Below the pieces are notes generated by a model. The model was not told the DNA's origin. It made no database searches and was given only the letters and a program-made list of their open reading frames with translations. This document shows, in pieces, positions 1 through 12,191 of a DNA stretch of 64,000 bases. Position numbers and translations under genes: made by a program. The stretch comes from Neostapfia colusana (lineage: Eukaryota; Streptophyta; Magnoliopsida; Poales; Poaceae): positions 88,232,622-88,296,621 of the forward strand of contig JASWHV010000005.1 of assembly GCA_030760725.1 (NCBI GenBank), written 5' to 3'. Position 1 is the stretch's first letter. Every line of letters starts with the position of its first letter.

Positions 1-71
1 TGTCTTTGATCACCTCATACGTATTAATGGTTTTGATCGCATACGTGGGCTACCTAAGCCTAAAGGGGACA
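1..71. other. Flank left of element C
   Basis: This short AT-rich stretch lies before the first recognisable LTR start. I see no gene or motif in it. The last five bases (67-71, GGACA) would be the left target-site duplication of element C. The right copy is outside the window, so this cannot be tested here. Confidence 0.4.
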
Positions 72-905
72 TGTAAAGGTCCCAAAAATATGAATACAAA
101 GAAACTAAAGTTTGAACAAACATTTGGTTCCACGTGTTGAAAAATTGGGACATGTTTAAAATTTTCACATGTAATGATGCACATGAGAGCTCTCTCTACA
201 CAAGCTCAAATGTTTATTTGCATGCTTGGAACCAAGGTGGATTTAAAAACCAAATATGTGAAGTTTTCATGTGCAATAGAAAGTTTAAAAATACGCTTTG
301 AACTTAATATGTTCAACTCAAATTTCAAATGGGTAGCACAATAAAAAATGAAAACTGTTGTGGTGAAAATCCTATTTGCAGCAGCCAAATCAAAAATCAG
401 ATTTCATATTTGAATTAATCAGGTATAAATTAGTGGGGATGCAAAGTTTCATTAATTTTGGAGATACTTTGCTAGCTATTTAAAAGAGGACTTTGAATTG
501 CATAGGAATTCAAATTTAAATTTGAATGAAACTAGCCAATTATCCAAATGCAGTTCAGATTCAAACTTTCAACAATTGAATTTGGTCAGTTGCCAAAAAT
601 TGAGACCTTTTGGAGGATAAGAGGAAGCTTACTTGTGGGACCCACAAACATTGTGGGCAGTAGACTTGCAACCGAAGTCTGCTCCTCTGTTTCTCAATCG
701 AGCCAGACCAAAGCTCCCCGGGCGACACCGAGACACACCGAGGACACCTCCTCGCATCCTCACTCGTGCTGGCGAGCTGCTTCCCGGCCTCATCACCTCA
801 TGCCACGCTCGTTTTGCCCACAAAACCGAGAACTGACGTCTGTTCCTCCCCACACACGAACTGAACAGAGCACTGCCTCGCCAACACTTCGTTCTCGATC
901 GGGAA
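72..905 (+). repeat. Element C 5' LTR, left part
   Basis: The LTR starts with TGTAAAGGTCCC at 72, resembling the starts of the B and F LTRs. It is cut at 905 by element A, and 901-905 (GGGAA) is the left target-site duplication of that insertion. The LTR resumes at 16,118 and ends at 19,506, so the uninterrupted length is about 4.2 kb. Short open frames at 548-991 and on the opposite strand are not conserved with anything I recognise and I treat them as chance. Confidence 0.8.
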
Positions 906-3900
906 TATATGGGCCTAAGTTTTTGCACACATTCATAGTGTTCATCACACCACACACACCTCATTTGAAGGAACTTTGTGAACACATTTGAAGAGCAAGT
1001 AAACACCATCAACATGGTCATTAGAGAATAAATTCACAAAATGCAAAAGTGGCATTTCCCACATGCATCATATAGGGGCTGGGCATATGAAAAACTCCTA
1101 CACCTTGCTAGGAATGCCCATGCCAAATTTCACCCAAATCCAAGACCTTTTGAGGTAATTTTGGGTATAACTAGAAAGGGGTTAGTTTGAACCCAAATTC
1201 AAATTCAAACTACTTCCATCCAATAAATTCAAAAGTGGGAGGCATATTCTTACTCAGCACATTTTTATGAGCTCACACCCCAATTTTCACTCCATTTGGA
1301 GTTAATCTTAACATGAGCTAAGTTTAGCAAATTCAAACTCAATTTGAATTTCAAACTGCATATGTGCTGAAAATATATTTAAACACTCCACAATTTGAAT
1401 TCTACCCAATTCGAATGGTCAGTGGGTAGATAATTCAATTGACCAAGGATATTTGGGTCTCTACTGTTTAGAGCAGTGGGAAAAATTCAATTTCAGAGGT
1501 TAAAACCGGAGTGGGACCCACATGTCAGCCTCACTAGTGTTTTAACCGACTGAAGTGACCGAGGCTCAGTTCTTGCGCACGCCCACGCGATCGCCACGGC
1601 ACTGCACGCCGCTTCCACCTCCTGGTCGCCGATCAGAGCCACAAACCGATGTCCTCAGCTATTTAGCTTCGAGCTGCCGACGGCAGCAGCCCGTTTTCAT
1701 GCTGCCTCAACCTTTCCAGCACTGAGAAACCAGAGCAAGTCGCCGCACACCCCCACCTCACCACCCCGCCGTCGACCGGCCAAAGCAGTCCCTTCCACTG
1801 CAAGCTGAGGCCATAAACGGCACCGCCGGTCTTTGCTCGATGTGCTACATCCCTCAGCTGCTCGTGATCAGCTTCGGTTGAGCTTGTCCGAGCCGATTTT
1901 CCATCGCTCTGTCAACCCGAAAGCTCCTCTGACTCGACGCCGTCATCCGAGCAGCTCTAAGCTTCTCCAGCATGGAAAACGTGTCTCTGAGGTTAGCATC
2001 GAAGTCTAGTAGCTCTCCCTGAACTCCCTAGCTCCCTCTTAGCGCCGGTTAGCCGGAATTTCAATTCTTCCGATGATCACCGTATAGACCACCGAGAACC
2101 AAAACTCAAAATTCCTCTCGATCACTTGATCACTGGTAATCCAGGTCGAGCTGAAGCTAGAGTATCACCTCACGGTCACCTCAGCTGAATCCTAGCGGTG
2201 ATGATCAACCCAGTGAGAAGAGCACCTGAGTTTGGCCACCGCCGGTGAAAACGGCTCGGGTCACCGGTGAAGTCTACTTTCCCGGCGATCTCCGGCCAAG
2301 AGGAGGGCGGGGATAGCTTCCCCATACCCCAGTGGTGCTTTGTGATCCATTTGTTGATCGTGTTCACCACCGAGACGAGCTAGAACCTTCGGAACCAAGC
2401 TCATGTTCCGCCTCCACCGTCGCCGACTGTGTTTCCGGCGATGTCGAGGTCCGAGAAGTTGTCCGGCGTGTGCGCCGTGCTCCAAGGATCACGTAGGAAG
2501 AAACCGTGTCGAAAATTAGGCAGTAATGGCCGAGAACAAAACGCGCCGCCATTGCGGTGCGTCGCATGCTCGTGCGCTGGCGGGAGGTAGACGAAGACAC
2601 TGTGCGTGGGACCCACGTGCAGTGTTTTAAACATTTCCCCGATTTTCAGTTTTAGTTCAAACTTCAAACCCACATAACTTTAGTTAGAAAACTCCAAATC
2701 GAGTGAACCCAACTTTGTTGGATTCAGCTCTATGAGTACTTTCCAACAAATCAAGTTTCACTCTATGAAAATCCTTATTTCTCCAGAATTAATTCTTCAA
2801 ATTTTAAACTGTTTAGAATTTTAACTGAAGAACCCTTTGGAGGAAAGTTCTGAAATTTTCTAGGATGTTCACCAAAATATCCCTGAGCTACCATAAAAAT
2901 TTCAGATACATTTGAGCTAATTTGTTCCACCTAATGGTGTGATTAATAAAACTGTTCCAGAGAAAATGAAAAATGTCCAGAAACATTTTTCAGAAATTCT
3001 CTGAAATTGTTTAGCTCATATCTTTAGCTAAGAACCTTGAAATTAAGTGACACAAACTCTATTAGAACCTTCTGAAAATTTAGTTTTTATAAAGTCATGG
3101 CTTGCTCCGTAAAAATCCTTAGAACACCCTAGTAGCTCCAATTAAGGCTAAGTACATAATTATTTGTGGAGAGCTCAAATGAGTATTGCTGCAAATGAAA
3201 CTTGGCCAAGTCCCTGTCTAGGTTGTATCCAAACCACAGTAAAAATTTCAGAGTCATTGGGTTTGTCTAGCAAGACTTATAAATCTCACAAATTTAACTT
3301 CAATACAAATGCATTTAAATTGATACATATACATGTTTATCTCATGTAGTCACAAAGGTTGAGGAGGAACCCGAAGTCTTAGACTTCTTCACTCCAGAGG
3401 AACATCTAGCCTATGACCAAGAGCAGCAAGGCAAGCTCCAGTTTGCATTAACCTTTTTTTACAAATTTTTACTGTTTTGAGAACTTACTTTGAGCACCCA
3501 CTTAATTCTTGCATTAGAGTCTTGTTTGAAACCCAAATGCATAGCCAAGAAAACCCTGGGTTGGGATTAGGTTTTAAAACCTTGTTAGCTACTGCAATCT
3601 AAGATAGTGTAGGATTCAGTACAAGTCAAGTAGTTGGAACTACTCACGAGAATAGGCTAGAGGCACATTGCTCGGGTAAAGATAGCAAATGAAACACATG
3701 GCAAGAAAAAAAATGAGACCGAGCGGAGAGTAAGGGCAGCAGGACTTTGGGTCCTGGGTGCCATAGCTCCGCTTGTGTCGATTGAGGACCGAGCCATGTG
3801 CGGGCCTGTTGAACAAGCTAGAACAGTACCGAAGACCTACCGGCTATATGGGAACCGGGAAACCGATGTAACTCGGGTAGCTGGGTATTGAGGCATTGCC

Positions 3901-4847
3901 TGTCGTTCATAGGGTAGGTTGAGAGCTTGAGGTGTAAATCGGCTGGTGGCACTGCAGATGCACGTGCAGAGACCTCTTGCTCGGAGCGATAGGACCGGTT
4001 CAATAATTGGCTGACGGGTGAAAGGTGGTTGCGTACGACGTCCGTGATGGTTGTTGTAGTTAACATCGAGTACGAGCATACATGACGGGTTATTCGGGTA
4101 ACCCTGCAGGTGTAAATCGATTATAATCGACGTCCCTCGCGATCAGTGAGTACAACTTGTTCACTGTACCATGATGTAAAAAGAACAGGCTAGATACATG
4201 TTAAAAGTTGCTGATTTGAAAGATATACTCTGCTTGTTAATGTCTTGTTGTAGTTTAGAGCTAATTAAAGTTCTTTTCAACTTTGGGCAAAGTACATGAG
4301 AGAAATGTGTTTCTTGTTTGATTGCGGCTCTCTCATGTGCCTTAGCATAAGGTTCTCCACAACCTGCTGGTAAAACCTGAAAGTAAGGTTCAAATAATTA
4401 GGCGAGTCCTTTGCAAATTATTTACCTCATGTACCCTACAAACCTTCATGTAGAAGTTTCATGTATAGGAGAGACGGGTCAGACTTGCTGAGCCATCGTG
4501 CTCACTGCTTTTGTTTGAACCCTTTGCAGGGGTTTATGAGGAAGGGACTCCCGAGAAGGAGACGGAACCCCTAGAGGGAAACCTCGTCGAATGGGAGTCG
4601 TGCACACTGCCGTGTTAGTGTGTGTGCGTGCTAGCTGGGACATGTTCACGGGCTGAACATGAACTCGATGCGTAGTCTACGCCTGTAAGTGTGGACTGAA
4701 CTTATTTTGTTGTAAAAATGTTTATAAACTGATTTATGTAATAAAACTTTGCTTCCGCTTTGTATCTTTGATGTGCGTTATCCGGTGCTGTGCAACGCAG
4801 CACCCCTCTGCGTGATCCTAACTCGACGAGGCCGTGGGGCCGCGTCA
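906..4847 (+). repeat. Element A 5' LTR
   Basis: This 3,942-bp LTR pairs with the copy at 12,192-16,112. Its first bases read TATAT where the 3' copy has TGTAA, so the canonical TG has been lost on this side. It ends in CA. A CTATTTAG motif near 1,657 may be the TATA element (weak). A block at about 3,715-4,145 is recognisable in the B, C and F LTRs. No host gene is visible. Open frames on both strands between 2,176 and 2,673 are LTR sequence. Confidence 0.92.
3350..4618 (+). CDS. LTR-embedded spliced mini-ORF, element A 5' LTR (exons 3350-3430 and 4530-4618)
   Basis: The first exon follows the acceptor CTCATGTAG and encodes an acidic peptide containing VEEEPEVLDFF and ending in DQEQQ. It stops at CAAG|GCAAGC, a GC-type donor. 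After a 1,099-nt intron the acceptor CCTTTGCAG leads to the second exon. That exon continues in the same phase (one base carried over, forming Gly) through GVYEEGTPEKE and VEWES to a TAG at 4,616-4,618. The same architecture is present in elements B, D and E. I cannot find an in-phase start codon upstream in A. The function is unknown and splicing is inferred from sequence only. Confidence 0.4.
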
Positions 4848-4850
4848 GCA

Positions 4851-4863
4851 TGGTATCAGAGCT
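4851..4863 (+). other. Element A primer binding site (tRNA-iMet)
   Basis: TGGTATCAGAGCT begins three bases after the LTR end at 4,847. It is complementary to the 3' end of plant initiator methionine tRNA, the usual minus-strand primer of chromoviruses and many plant LTR elements. Confidence 0.93.
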
Positions 4864-6349
4864 CGCTTGAGGTTCAACGCATTACAAAGGTCATTTTTTT
4901 AAAAAAAATGGTGAGGAACGAGTTAGTAGCCCATATAAGGATGTGATTAGTGTAAAGAAAGTGGCATACTAACCTATTTGTTTATGTCAGAAAATCGTGC
5001 ATCGCAGGACGTTTATGTCTCGGGGGGTGCACGTAAGCGCTGTCCACCAGTGCGCACATGCTGAAGGGTGGAGCCCCACGGGTGGCAGGGAACCTGACCC
5101 GCTTTAATATCTCTACGACTCTTCATGTCGATTGGGGTATTCGAGCAACGCCCTTCCCTGCCATGCTCCGGGCAAGTTTGGGAGACCCCGTCACGTGGTC
5201 TGTAACGTGAACACATAGCTCAAAGCGTGTTTGGTTTGAGAACATCCGGGCGAGTGATGATGGCCGGGTGTATGAACTGTATGGACACCGGGCTCGGTGT
5301 GCAGCCGAGTCTGACGATTGTATGAGTTATTTACAGGTATTCTAGCCAAGAAACGGTAGACGTGTAGCATCCTTGTGTGAGAGACGTTTAGTGCCACTGA
5401 ACTAACGAAGCCGGCTAAGTCCGGTATAGGTTTTCTCTTTGTGAGAAACGTAGTACCGACATGAACTGGTGACGCATCGACGTTACATCCCACTCAATGA
5501 TTAACCTCATTTTAAAATTTGAAAGTTTTAATCCAGAGCAATCAAACTTTGATGTAACTCCTTCCCTTAATCAGGGTGTTCAAAGTTAACAAGATTTCAA
5601 CTTATAGGATACTAAGGACAGAGTCCCCTGTTTTTCAGCTGAAATAAGGCTGAAGTTAATCAGAGGTTATCGGTTGAGTTCTTTCGAGGTTGGGGTCCTA
5701 TGATACATTTATGGAAAGCTTTGGAAGAGCCTTACAACTTTTCTGTTGATGTCCAGAGGTTTTTCATCCCTTAACTAATCGAAAAATGCAGTAGAGTTGA
5801 AACTGTCCAGAAAACAGGGCAGAGCAAACACTCTTTGTAACTCTCTGTAAATTTAGCATAAATTCCTGCATAAAAATCCAAAAATACAAAATTAGGTATT
5901 TCCGAAAAGTTCATGAGATGGGTTACAATTTTGTAACATAAAGTTTGTCAAATTTGGGGTAGAATTAAGTGGAATTCTTGGATCAAATCAGTACCTCAAG
6001 CAGGAAGGTGCTGTCCAATTTTCTCCAGAAATTCTGTCAACTTGGACATCTCATAACTTTTGAACCAGGACAGATCTGAGGCCAAGTAAGTACTTTCTGT
6101 AAATCTATTAAAGTTAACTTTAACTTTGATGTTGAACTCCAGAATTTGTCTTGCCTTTAACTTCGTCTAAATCAGGTTGCAATGGAAACTGGTCAGGGCT
6201 GTTATCTTGGACAGCAGATCAGCAGTCAAATTGGTTTAAGTTTGAACTATGTTTCCATGTGTTATGACTTCAATGACATGTTTTATGTTATAACTCAATG
6301 GTTTACTGTTCAAATAAATATTTGACATTTCTCAAATATGTTTCTACAG
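4864..6349 (+). other. Element A leader
   Basis: This is a noncoding stretch between the PBS and the first internal ORF. Around 4,985-5,150 it matches the leader of element C (19,655-19,825), including GGAGCCCCACGGGTGGCAGG, so A and C are related families. The end of the leader (TTTCTACAG just before the ATG at 6,350) looks like a 3' splice site. I see no convincing ORF. Confidence 0.6.
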
Positions 6350-7312
6350 ATGACAGCGGATAAACTATTGGAGAACGGGTGGGTAGTATCCCACTGTTCT
6401 CACCGCAGCGGTCATCCGGAAACGTTGAGGCAAATGCTTAAATATTTCGGGTACAGTGAGATGCCGCAGTTCTTCACCAAGGAAGAAAGCGAGGAGGTGA
6501 ACAAGACTTGGATGATCCATGTCGAAATTCCTTCTGGACCTACGCCACCCGGTTGAGCGCCGTTCACCGTCACAGTGAGAGGTAGACAGCCGGAGGGAAT
6601 GTGGCAAGTGGCAGCTCGCGACACACTGTCACGTTTCTGCCAACTACACGTGAGAGCTATGGAGGGCACTCCATACACGCTCGTTCCGGTGGAGGGACGA
6701 GCTAATCATTTGTGGGGGAAAGGTACATGGAGGCAACAGATCCGGGTTGTCCAAGGTACAACACCGCGGAGGCAAACCTGAGCCTCCAATTGAGGGCGGG
6801 AAAGGCCGTGAAGGACAGCTAAGCTGTTCATACGGAATGTCTCGCCGTGAAGCTCAAGGAGAGCAACAGCCGTGGAGATCATTTCGAGAGTGCTCACAGC
6901 GCACTCCGCAATGTTCTCCTTCCGACGATAAAGCGACTGAATGAGCAACACAATCAGTTGCATCGTCTGAAAAAGGCAAAGAGGAAAAGCCGTGTCGATA
7001 TCATGGCTTTACAACAACAAGTGCAGGCTCTTACCCAGCAAAATGAGGTTCTCACTCAAGAGCGTGATGACGCGATTGAGGAGGGGCAAGGCTGGGAAGA
7101 GGACTACAACCAGACCATGGACGAGGTGCACGCGTTGCAGGACCTCGTACCGCCGGTAATGGGCATACCAATGGTTGGTGCCGTACCTGTAGTTTTGGGT
7201 CTTCCAGCAATGGGAGAACCTTAACCGGAAGAGGAGGTCATGGACCCGGAGCCACCAGAAGAGGTAGCGGAGGAGGACAACCCACAGGAGGTCGAGTTCT
7301 ACTCCGAGTAGT
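6350..7312 (+). pseudogene. Element A pre-gag ORF, degenerate
   Basis: A reading frame starts at ATG 6,350, right after TTTCTACAG, and runs 69 codons to 6,556. It then continues in other frames: a segment with VAARDTLSRFCQLHVRAMEG near 6,600-6,665, then a C-terminal part at 6,847-7,224. That last part has a coiled-coil pattern (QQQVQALTQQNEVLTQERDD at about 7,015-7,075). The frame breaks at about 6,555 and 6,780 suggest an original protein of about 300 residues. Element E has an intact 256-codon ORF in the same place, also with a coiled-coil C-terminal half. I know of no assigned function. Similar uncharacterised proteins are common in grass genome annotations. Confidence 0.55.
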
Positions 7313-7583
7313 AGGTTACCATTGCCAAGTAGGGCAGCAAGGGTGGTGTAAGAAAAACTTTTGTAATCAGTGACATGTCGTGTAGACAGTAGTATATGTA
7401 TAAGTAGTGACGACATGAGCACGACTTCTCGGAGACCCAAGAATAATGTATATTGCATAAAGTTTATGCTTTATCAATATATGTGAATGTTGTGCAAATT
7501 ATTCATGTGTCACTTCAATACCTGCTGTTTATATGGAATTTTAAGTATGACATGTGCTGATTGCTGCTGTTTTGAATTTCAGA

Positions 7584-8870
7584 ATGACTCGCACTCGTAC
7601 CAACCCAGACGTTGGGGGTTCCAGTTAGGGGGGGAGAGACCTCCCAACAGACTCCCGAGGATTCCTCGGGACAGCAACAGCAACAACCGCCACCGCCACT
7701 GCCAATGGTTACATTGGCCGACATTGTTGCGGCGATGGCGGGTTCTCATCAGCAGCACATGGAGTTGCTGCAAACCCTTATTGCGAATACGTCACGACCA
7801 GAGAGGCGTCAAGATCATGAGAAGCGCCAAAAAAGCTTCTACTCCTACTTTCTGGCTACTCATCCCCTGGTATTCTCAAGGGCGGATGAACCCCTCGATG
7901 CGGACAACTGGCTCCGCACGATGGAGACGAAGTTCGGCTGCTCCAAGTGAGTGAGCAGCGCAAGACTCAGTTCACGGTCCAACAACTTCAAGGATCCGCA
8001 AGCGCTTGGTGGGCAAACTACTGTGTTTCGCAACCCACCGAGCGAGTTATGACCTGGGCGGAATTCCGGACGGCCTTCAGGGCCTATCACATACCGCCAG
8101 GTCTTATGAAGAGGAAGACGCAGGAGTTTCTTCGCCTGCAGCAAGGAAGCCGGAACGCGCTGGAATACTCCAAGGCATTCAATGATCTTGCACTCTATGT
8201 GTCCTATCACGCCGATACTGACGAGAAGCGGCGGGGTCATTTTTACCAGGGGCTTAACCCGCTCCTGAAGGACAAGCTGGCGATGTTCAATCGCGGCAGC
8301 CTCAATGATATTATTGATGCTGCGATTGTTCAGGAGGACTCCGGCAAGGAGTTAGCGGCGGCGGAGAGGAACCGAAGCGCGCCGCAAAGCAGCGGGGAAG
8401 GAGGTGGTCCTTCTCAAAAATACCGGATGGTGAATCGTTCACCATCGGGTCCACGCTGGCAGCCACCACAGAGGCCGACGCCATTCTGCAATCGGCCATA
8501 TTCTCCACCGGCATTCAGGCCGCACTGCCAGTACCACCTCCGCAGCAACAACAGCAGCAGCGGGCGATGCCGTGTGCGTATGCACCTCAGCAGCGCATGC
8601 CGGGCTTTCATCCCCCAAGCACCAGTCAGGCAGCAGCCACATGCTACAAATGTGGTCGCCCAGGACACTTCGCCAACAATTCTCCTGAGAGACAAGGCGG
8701 CGGAGTTGCACCACAGTTTCCTGGGAGGAACCAGCCTCGGAACCCCACAAATGTGCAGCAGGCAAATCCTAGGCCCGGCACCATCCACCAACTTGCCATA
8801 GAGGACGTTCCGGAAGGAGAGCCGATCCTTGCAGGTATGTTCCAACTCCACCAGCATCCCACTATAGTGT
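7584..8870 (+). pseudogene. Element A gag, frameshifted
   Basis: Gag starts at ATG 7,584, two bases after TTTGAATTTCAG, a likely splice acceptor. The capsid-like region is recognisable (WANYCVSQPTERVMTWAEF, then FLRLQQGSRNALEYSKAF at about 7,990-8,185) and matches gag of elements B and E. The frame is broken at about 7,625 (TAG after 14 codons in the starting frame), 7,935 and 8,525. The zinc knuckle at about 8,643-8,684 reads CYKCGRPGHFANNS, so the last cysteine of CX2CX4HX4C is replaced by serine. The protein would package element RNA in virus-like particles, but this copy cannot make it. Confidence 0.88.
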
Positions 8871-11800
8871 TATTTGATTCTGGCACCACGCATAATTTTA
8901 TTAGCCAAGTTTAAACACAGCTTGCAAATACTACCCACCGAAAGTCCATATTTGATTTGTTCACCGGGTGGGAAGATTTCAGCAAGCATGATGGTTTCTA
9001 AAGTACCATTATGCTTAGCGGGTAGAGTATACCCTACGTCTCTCATAGTTTTAGAGGGACAGAAGGTCGATGTCATCTTTGGGATGTCGTGGTTAACCCG
9101 CCACGGCGCTGTTTTAGACACCATCCTCCGAGTCGTGCATCTACACCCAGAAATGCACGAGTCACACTCTTTATTTCTGGACAGTCCAGAAATAAAACTT
9201 CCAAGTGTATATCAGTCCACAACCATCAGATTGAAAGACATTCCAGTAGTCCGTGAGTTCCCTGACGTGTTCCCAGATGATTTACCGGGGATGCCGCCCA
9301 ACAGAGAGGTGGAGCTCAACATTGAACTTGCACTGGGAACCATGCCAAATCCCGAAGACCGTACAAGATGGCGCCCAAGGAATTGGCTGAACTGAAGATG
9401 CAGTTAACGGACCTGCTGGATAAGGGTTCTATTAGGCCAAGCTCCTCACCATGGGGCTGTTAGGCATTATTCGTGAAAAAGAAAGACGAGACATTGCGGC
9501 TTTGCGTGGACTATTGTCCACTAAACGCCATAACCATCAAGAATAAGTACCCATTGCCACGGATCGACATGTTGTTTGATCAGTTGGTCAAAGCAAAGAT
9601 CTTTTCCAAGATGGACTTAAGATCCGAGTAGCATCAGATTAAGATACGGGCTGAAGATATTCCGAAGACGGCTTTCTGGATGAGGTACGGACTTTATGAG
9701 TACCTGGTCATGTCCTTCGGCCTCACCAACGCTCCAGCTCATTTCATGTACTTGATGAACTCGGTATTCATGCCGGAGTTGGATAAGTTTGTCGTGGTCT
9801 TCATCGACGACATATTGGTATATTTCAAGTCGGAGGAAGAACACACGAAGTATCTGCGTTTAGTCTTGCAACGGCTGCGGGATCACAAGCTATACGCTAA
9901 ATTCAGCAAGTGCGAATTCTGGATTTTGCAAGTGCCTTTTCTCGGGCATATTATCTCAGCGGACAGCATCACTGTAGACCCGAGTAAGATGACACAAGTG
10001 CTGAATTGGAAGTCTCCGAGAACTGTTCATGAGGTATGAAGTCTCCTCGGACTCGCGGGATATTATCGGAGGTTCATTCCAAACTTCTCGAAGATTGCCA
10101 AGCCTATGATAGGGCTGCTGAAGAAGGCTACCAAATATGTTTGGAGTCCACCATGTGAAGCAGCGTTCAAGGCATTAGTGACGCACCTAACATCAGCACC
10201 GGTTTTGGCGCAGCCGGACACAACAAAACTGTTCGATGTGTACTGCGATGCATCCGGTATTGGACTCGGATGTGTGCTGATGCAAGACCGAAGGGTGGTC
10301 GCGTATGGATCACGGCAGCTCAGAAACCATGAGAAGAATTATCCAACTCATGACTTGGAGCTTGCTGCCGTGGTGCTCGCACTTAAAATGTGGAGGCACT
10401 ACCTACTCGGTAACCTCGTGCATTTATATACCGACCACAAAAGCCTCAAGTACATATTCACTCAGAAAGAGCTGAACATGAGGCAGAGAAGATGATTAGA
10501 ATTGATAAAGGATTACGAAATAGAGATCCATTATCACCCCGGCAAGGCAAACGTAGTGGCGGATGCACTAAGCCGCAAGTCACACGTCAATAGTCTTACC
10601 ATCACACCGTTGGAAGAGAGCGAGCCCTCACTGCATGTGATTCCACACGGAGCTCTCTACAACTTAGCTTTAATCCCCACCGTCCGTGAAGAGATAGCGG
10701 CAGCTCAGAAACATGACAAGGGCATGTCGTATTTGCGGAGACGTGTAGACAGTGGGGAGCTGAAATGTTTCCGGAAAGACGGAGACGATGTCCTATGGTT
10801 CAAGGACCGCATTGTCGTACCCTGTAAACCAGAGCTACGGAAGAAAATCTTTGATGAGGCTCACTTGTTAAAGTTTTCTATTCACCCCGGCAGCAACAAA
10901 ATGTATCAAGAACTCAGAAACAAGTTTTGATGGACACGGATGAAGCGGGAGATCGCAAAGTAAGTGTTTGAGTGTGATACAAGTCGAAGGGTGAAGGCAG
11001 ACCACATGAGAAAACGGGACTGCTACAACCACTGGATGTTCCTACCTGGAAGTGGGAAGATGTGAGCATGGACTTCATCTTCGGTTTACCCACCACTCTT
11101 CAGAAGCATGATTCTCTGTGGGTGATTGTCGACCGGCTCACCAATGTTGCCCATTTTATCCCGGTCAACACCAACTACAATGCCAAGAAGTATGCTGAAT
11201 TGTACATCTCACGGATCCTATGCTTGTACGGCGTACCCCGCACCATCATATCAGATCGGGGCACTTTATTTGTGTCTCGTTTTTGGGAGCAGCTACATGC
11301 TGCGTTGGGGATGAAGCTGATACGTAGTTCAGCATACCACCCGCAGACGGATGGGCAAACCTTGCGGGTAAATCAGATTTTAGAAGATATGCTACGAGCT
11401 TGCGCTATCAACCACGGTAAGAATTGGGATGATCACTTACAGTTGGCCAAGTTCTCGTACAACAATGGATACCAAGCCAGCATCAAGATGGCGCCTTACG
11501 AGGCACTATACGGGAGAAAATGCCGCACACCACTGAATTGGTGTGAGTCTGGCGAAAGGGTCACCTTCGGGGTTGATCTTGTCAACAACGCGGAGGAAAA
11601 GCTTCGACTCATTCAAGCAAACCTAAAAGCCGCCCAATCCCAACGAAAACAGTATGTGGACCGGAGAAGACGCCCATTACAATTCGAAGTCGGGGATCAC
11701 CTATATCTGCGTGTGTCTCCAATGAAGGGCGTGAACAGATTCGGGGTGAGAGGAAAGTTGGCACCCCGATTCATAGGTCCACTTCAGATTACGGAAAGGT

Positions 11801-12120
11801 GTGGATCGGTAGCATACCGGCTGGTGTTACTAGAAGCACTCTCCGGTGTGCACGACGTCTTTCACATTACCCAGCTGTTGAAGTGTCTTAAGCTATCAAC
11901 TACCATTCAGCTGGAGGATATTGAAGAATTGAAACCGGATCTCATGTATCGGGAGGAACCGGTTCAGATTATTGATGAAAAGGCCCGAACCACACACAAC
12001 CGTACGTTGTGGTTCTATAAAGTTCTATGGAGTAATCACTCCGTAGACGAAGCGACATGGGAGTGCGAACGTTTTCTTCGCACCAACTACCCCGACTTTT
12101 TCACGTCGCATATACAGTAA
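8871..12120 (+). pseudogene. Element A pol (protease, RT, RNase H, integrase), disrupted
   Basis: Domains in order: aspartic protease (LFDSGTTHNFI near 8,871); RT with FIDDI near 9,799; RNase H with VYCDASGIGLGC near 10,240; integrase in an open stretch 11,062-12,120 (MDFIFGLP, SDRG); and a chromodomain-like end (WSNHSVDEATWECE). Frameshifts lie at about 8,912, 9,350 and 11,010. In-frame stops occur near 9,463, 9,629, 10,037, 10,493, 10,928 and 10,962. Two replace conserved tryptophans (TGG to TGA), as expected from cytosine deamination. The third catalytic integrase residue (Glu in B, TDGQTERVN) is Leu here (TTG at 11,362). Confidence 0.92.
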
Positions 12121-12176
12121 TTTTCCACCGTCCTCTCTCTCATTTTCACCTTATAATCTCGGGATGAGATCTTTTT

Positions 12177-12191
12177 AAGGGGGTGGGGGAA
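12177..12191 (+). other. Element A polypurine tract
   Basis: AAGGGGGTGGGGGAA lies directly before the 3' LTR start TGTAAGGGCC at 12,192. This is the plus-strand primer site of LTR retrotransposons. Confidence 0.9.

Noticed and set aside
4851..4863. PBS motifs as tRNA gene fragments
   Set aside because: Only 12-14 bases match the tRNA 3' end and each lies directly beside an LTR; no tRNA body is present.
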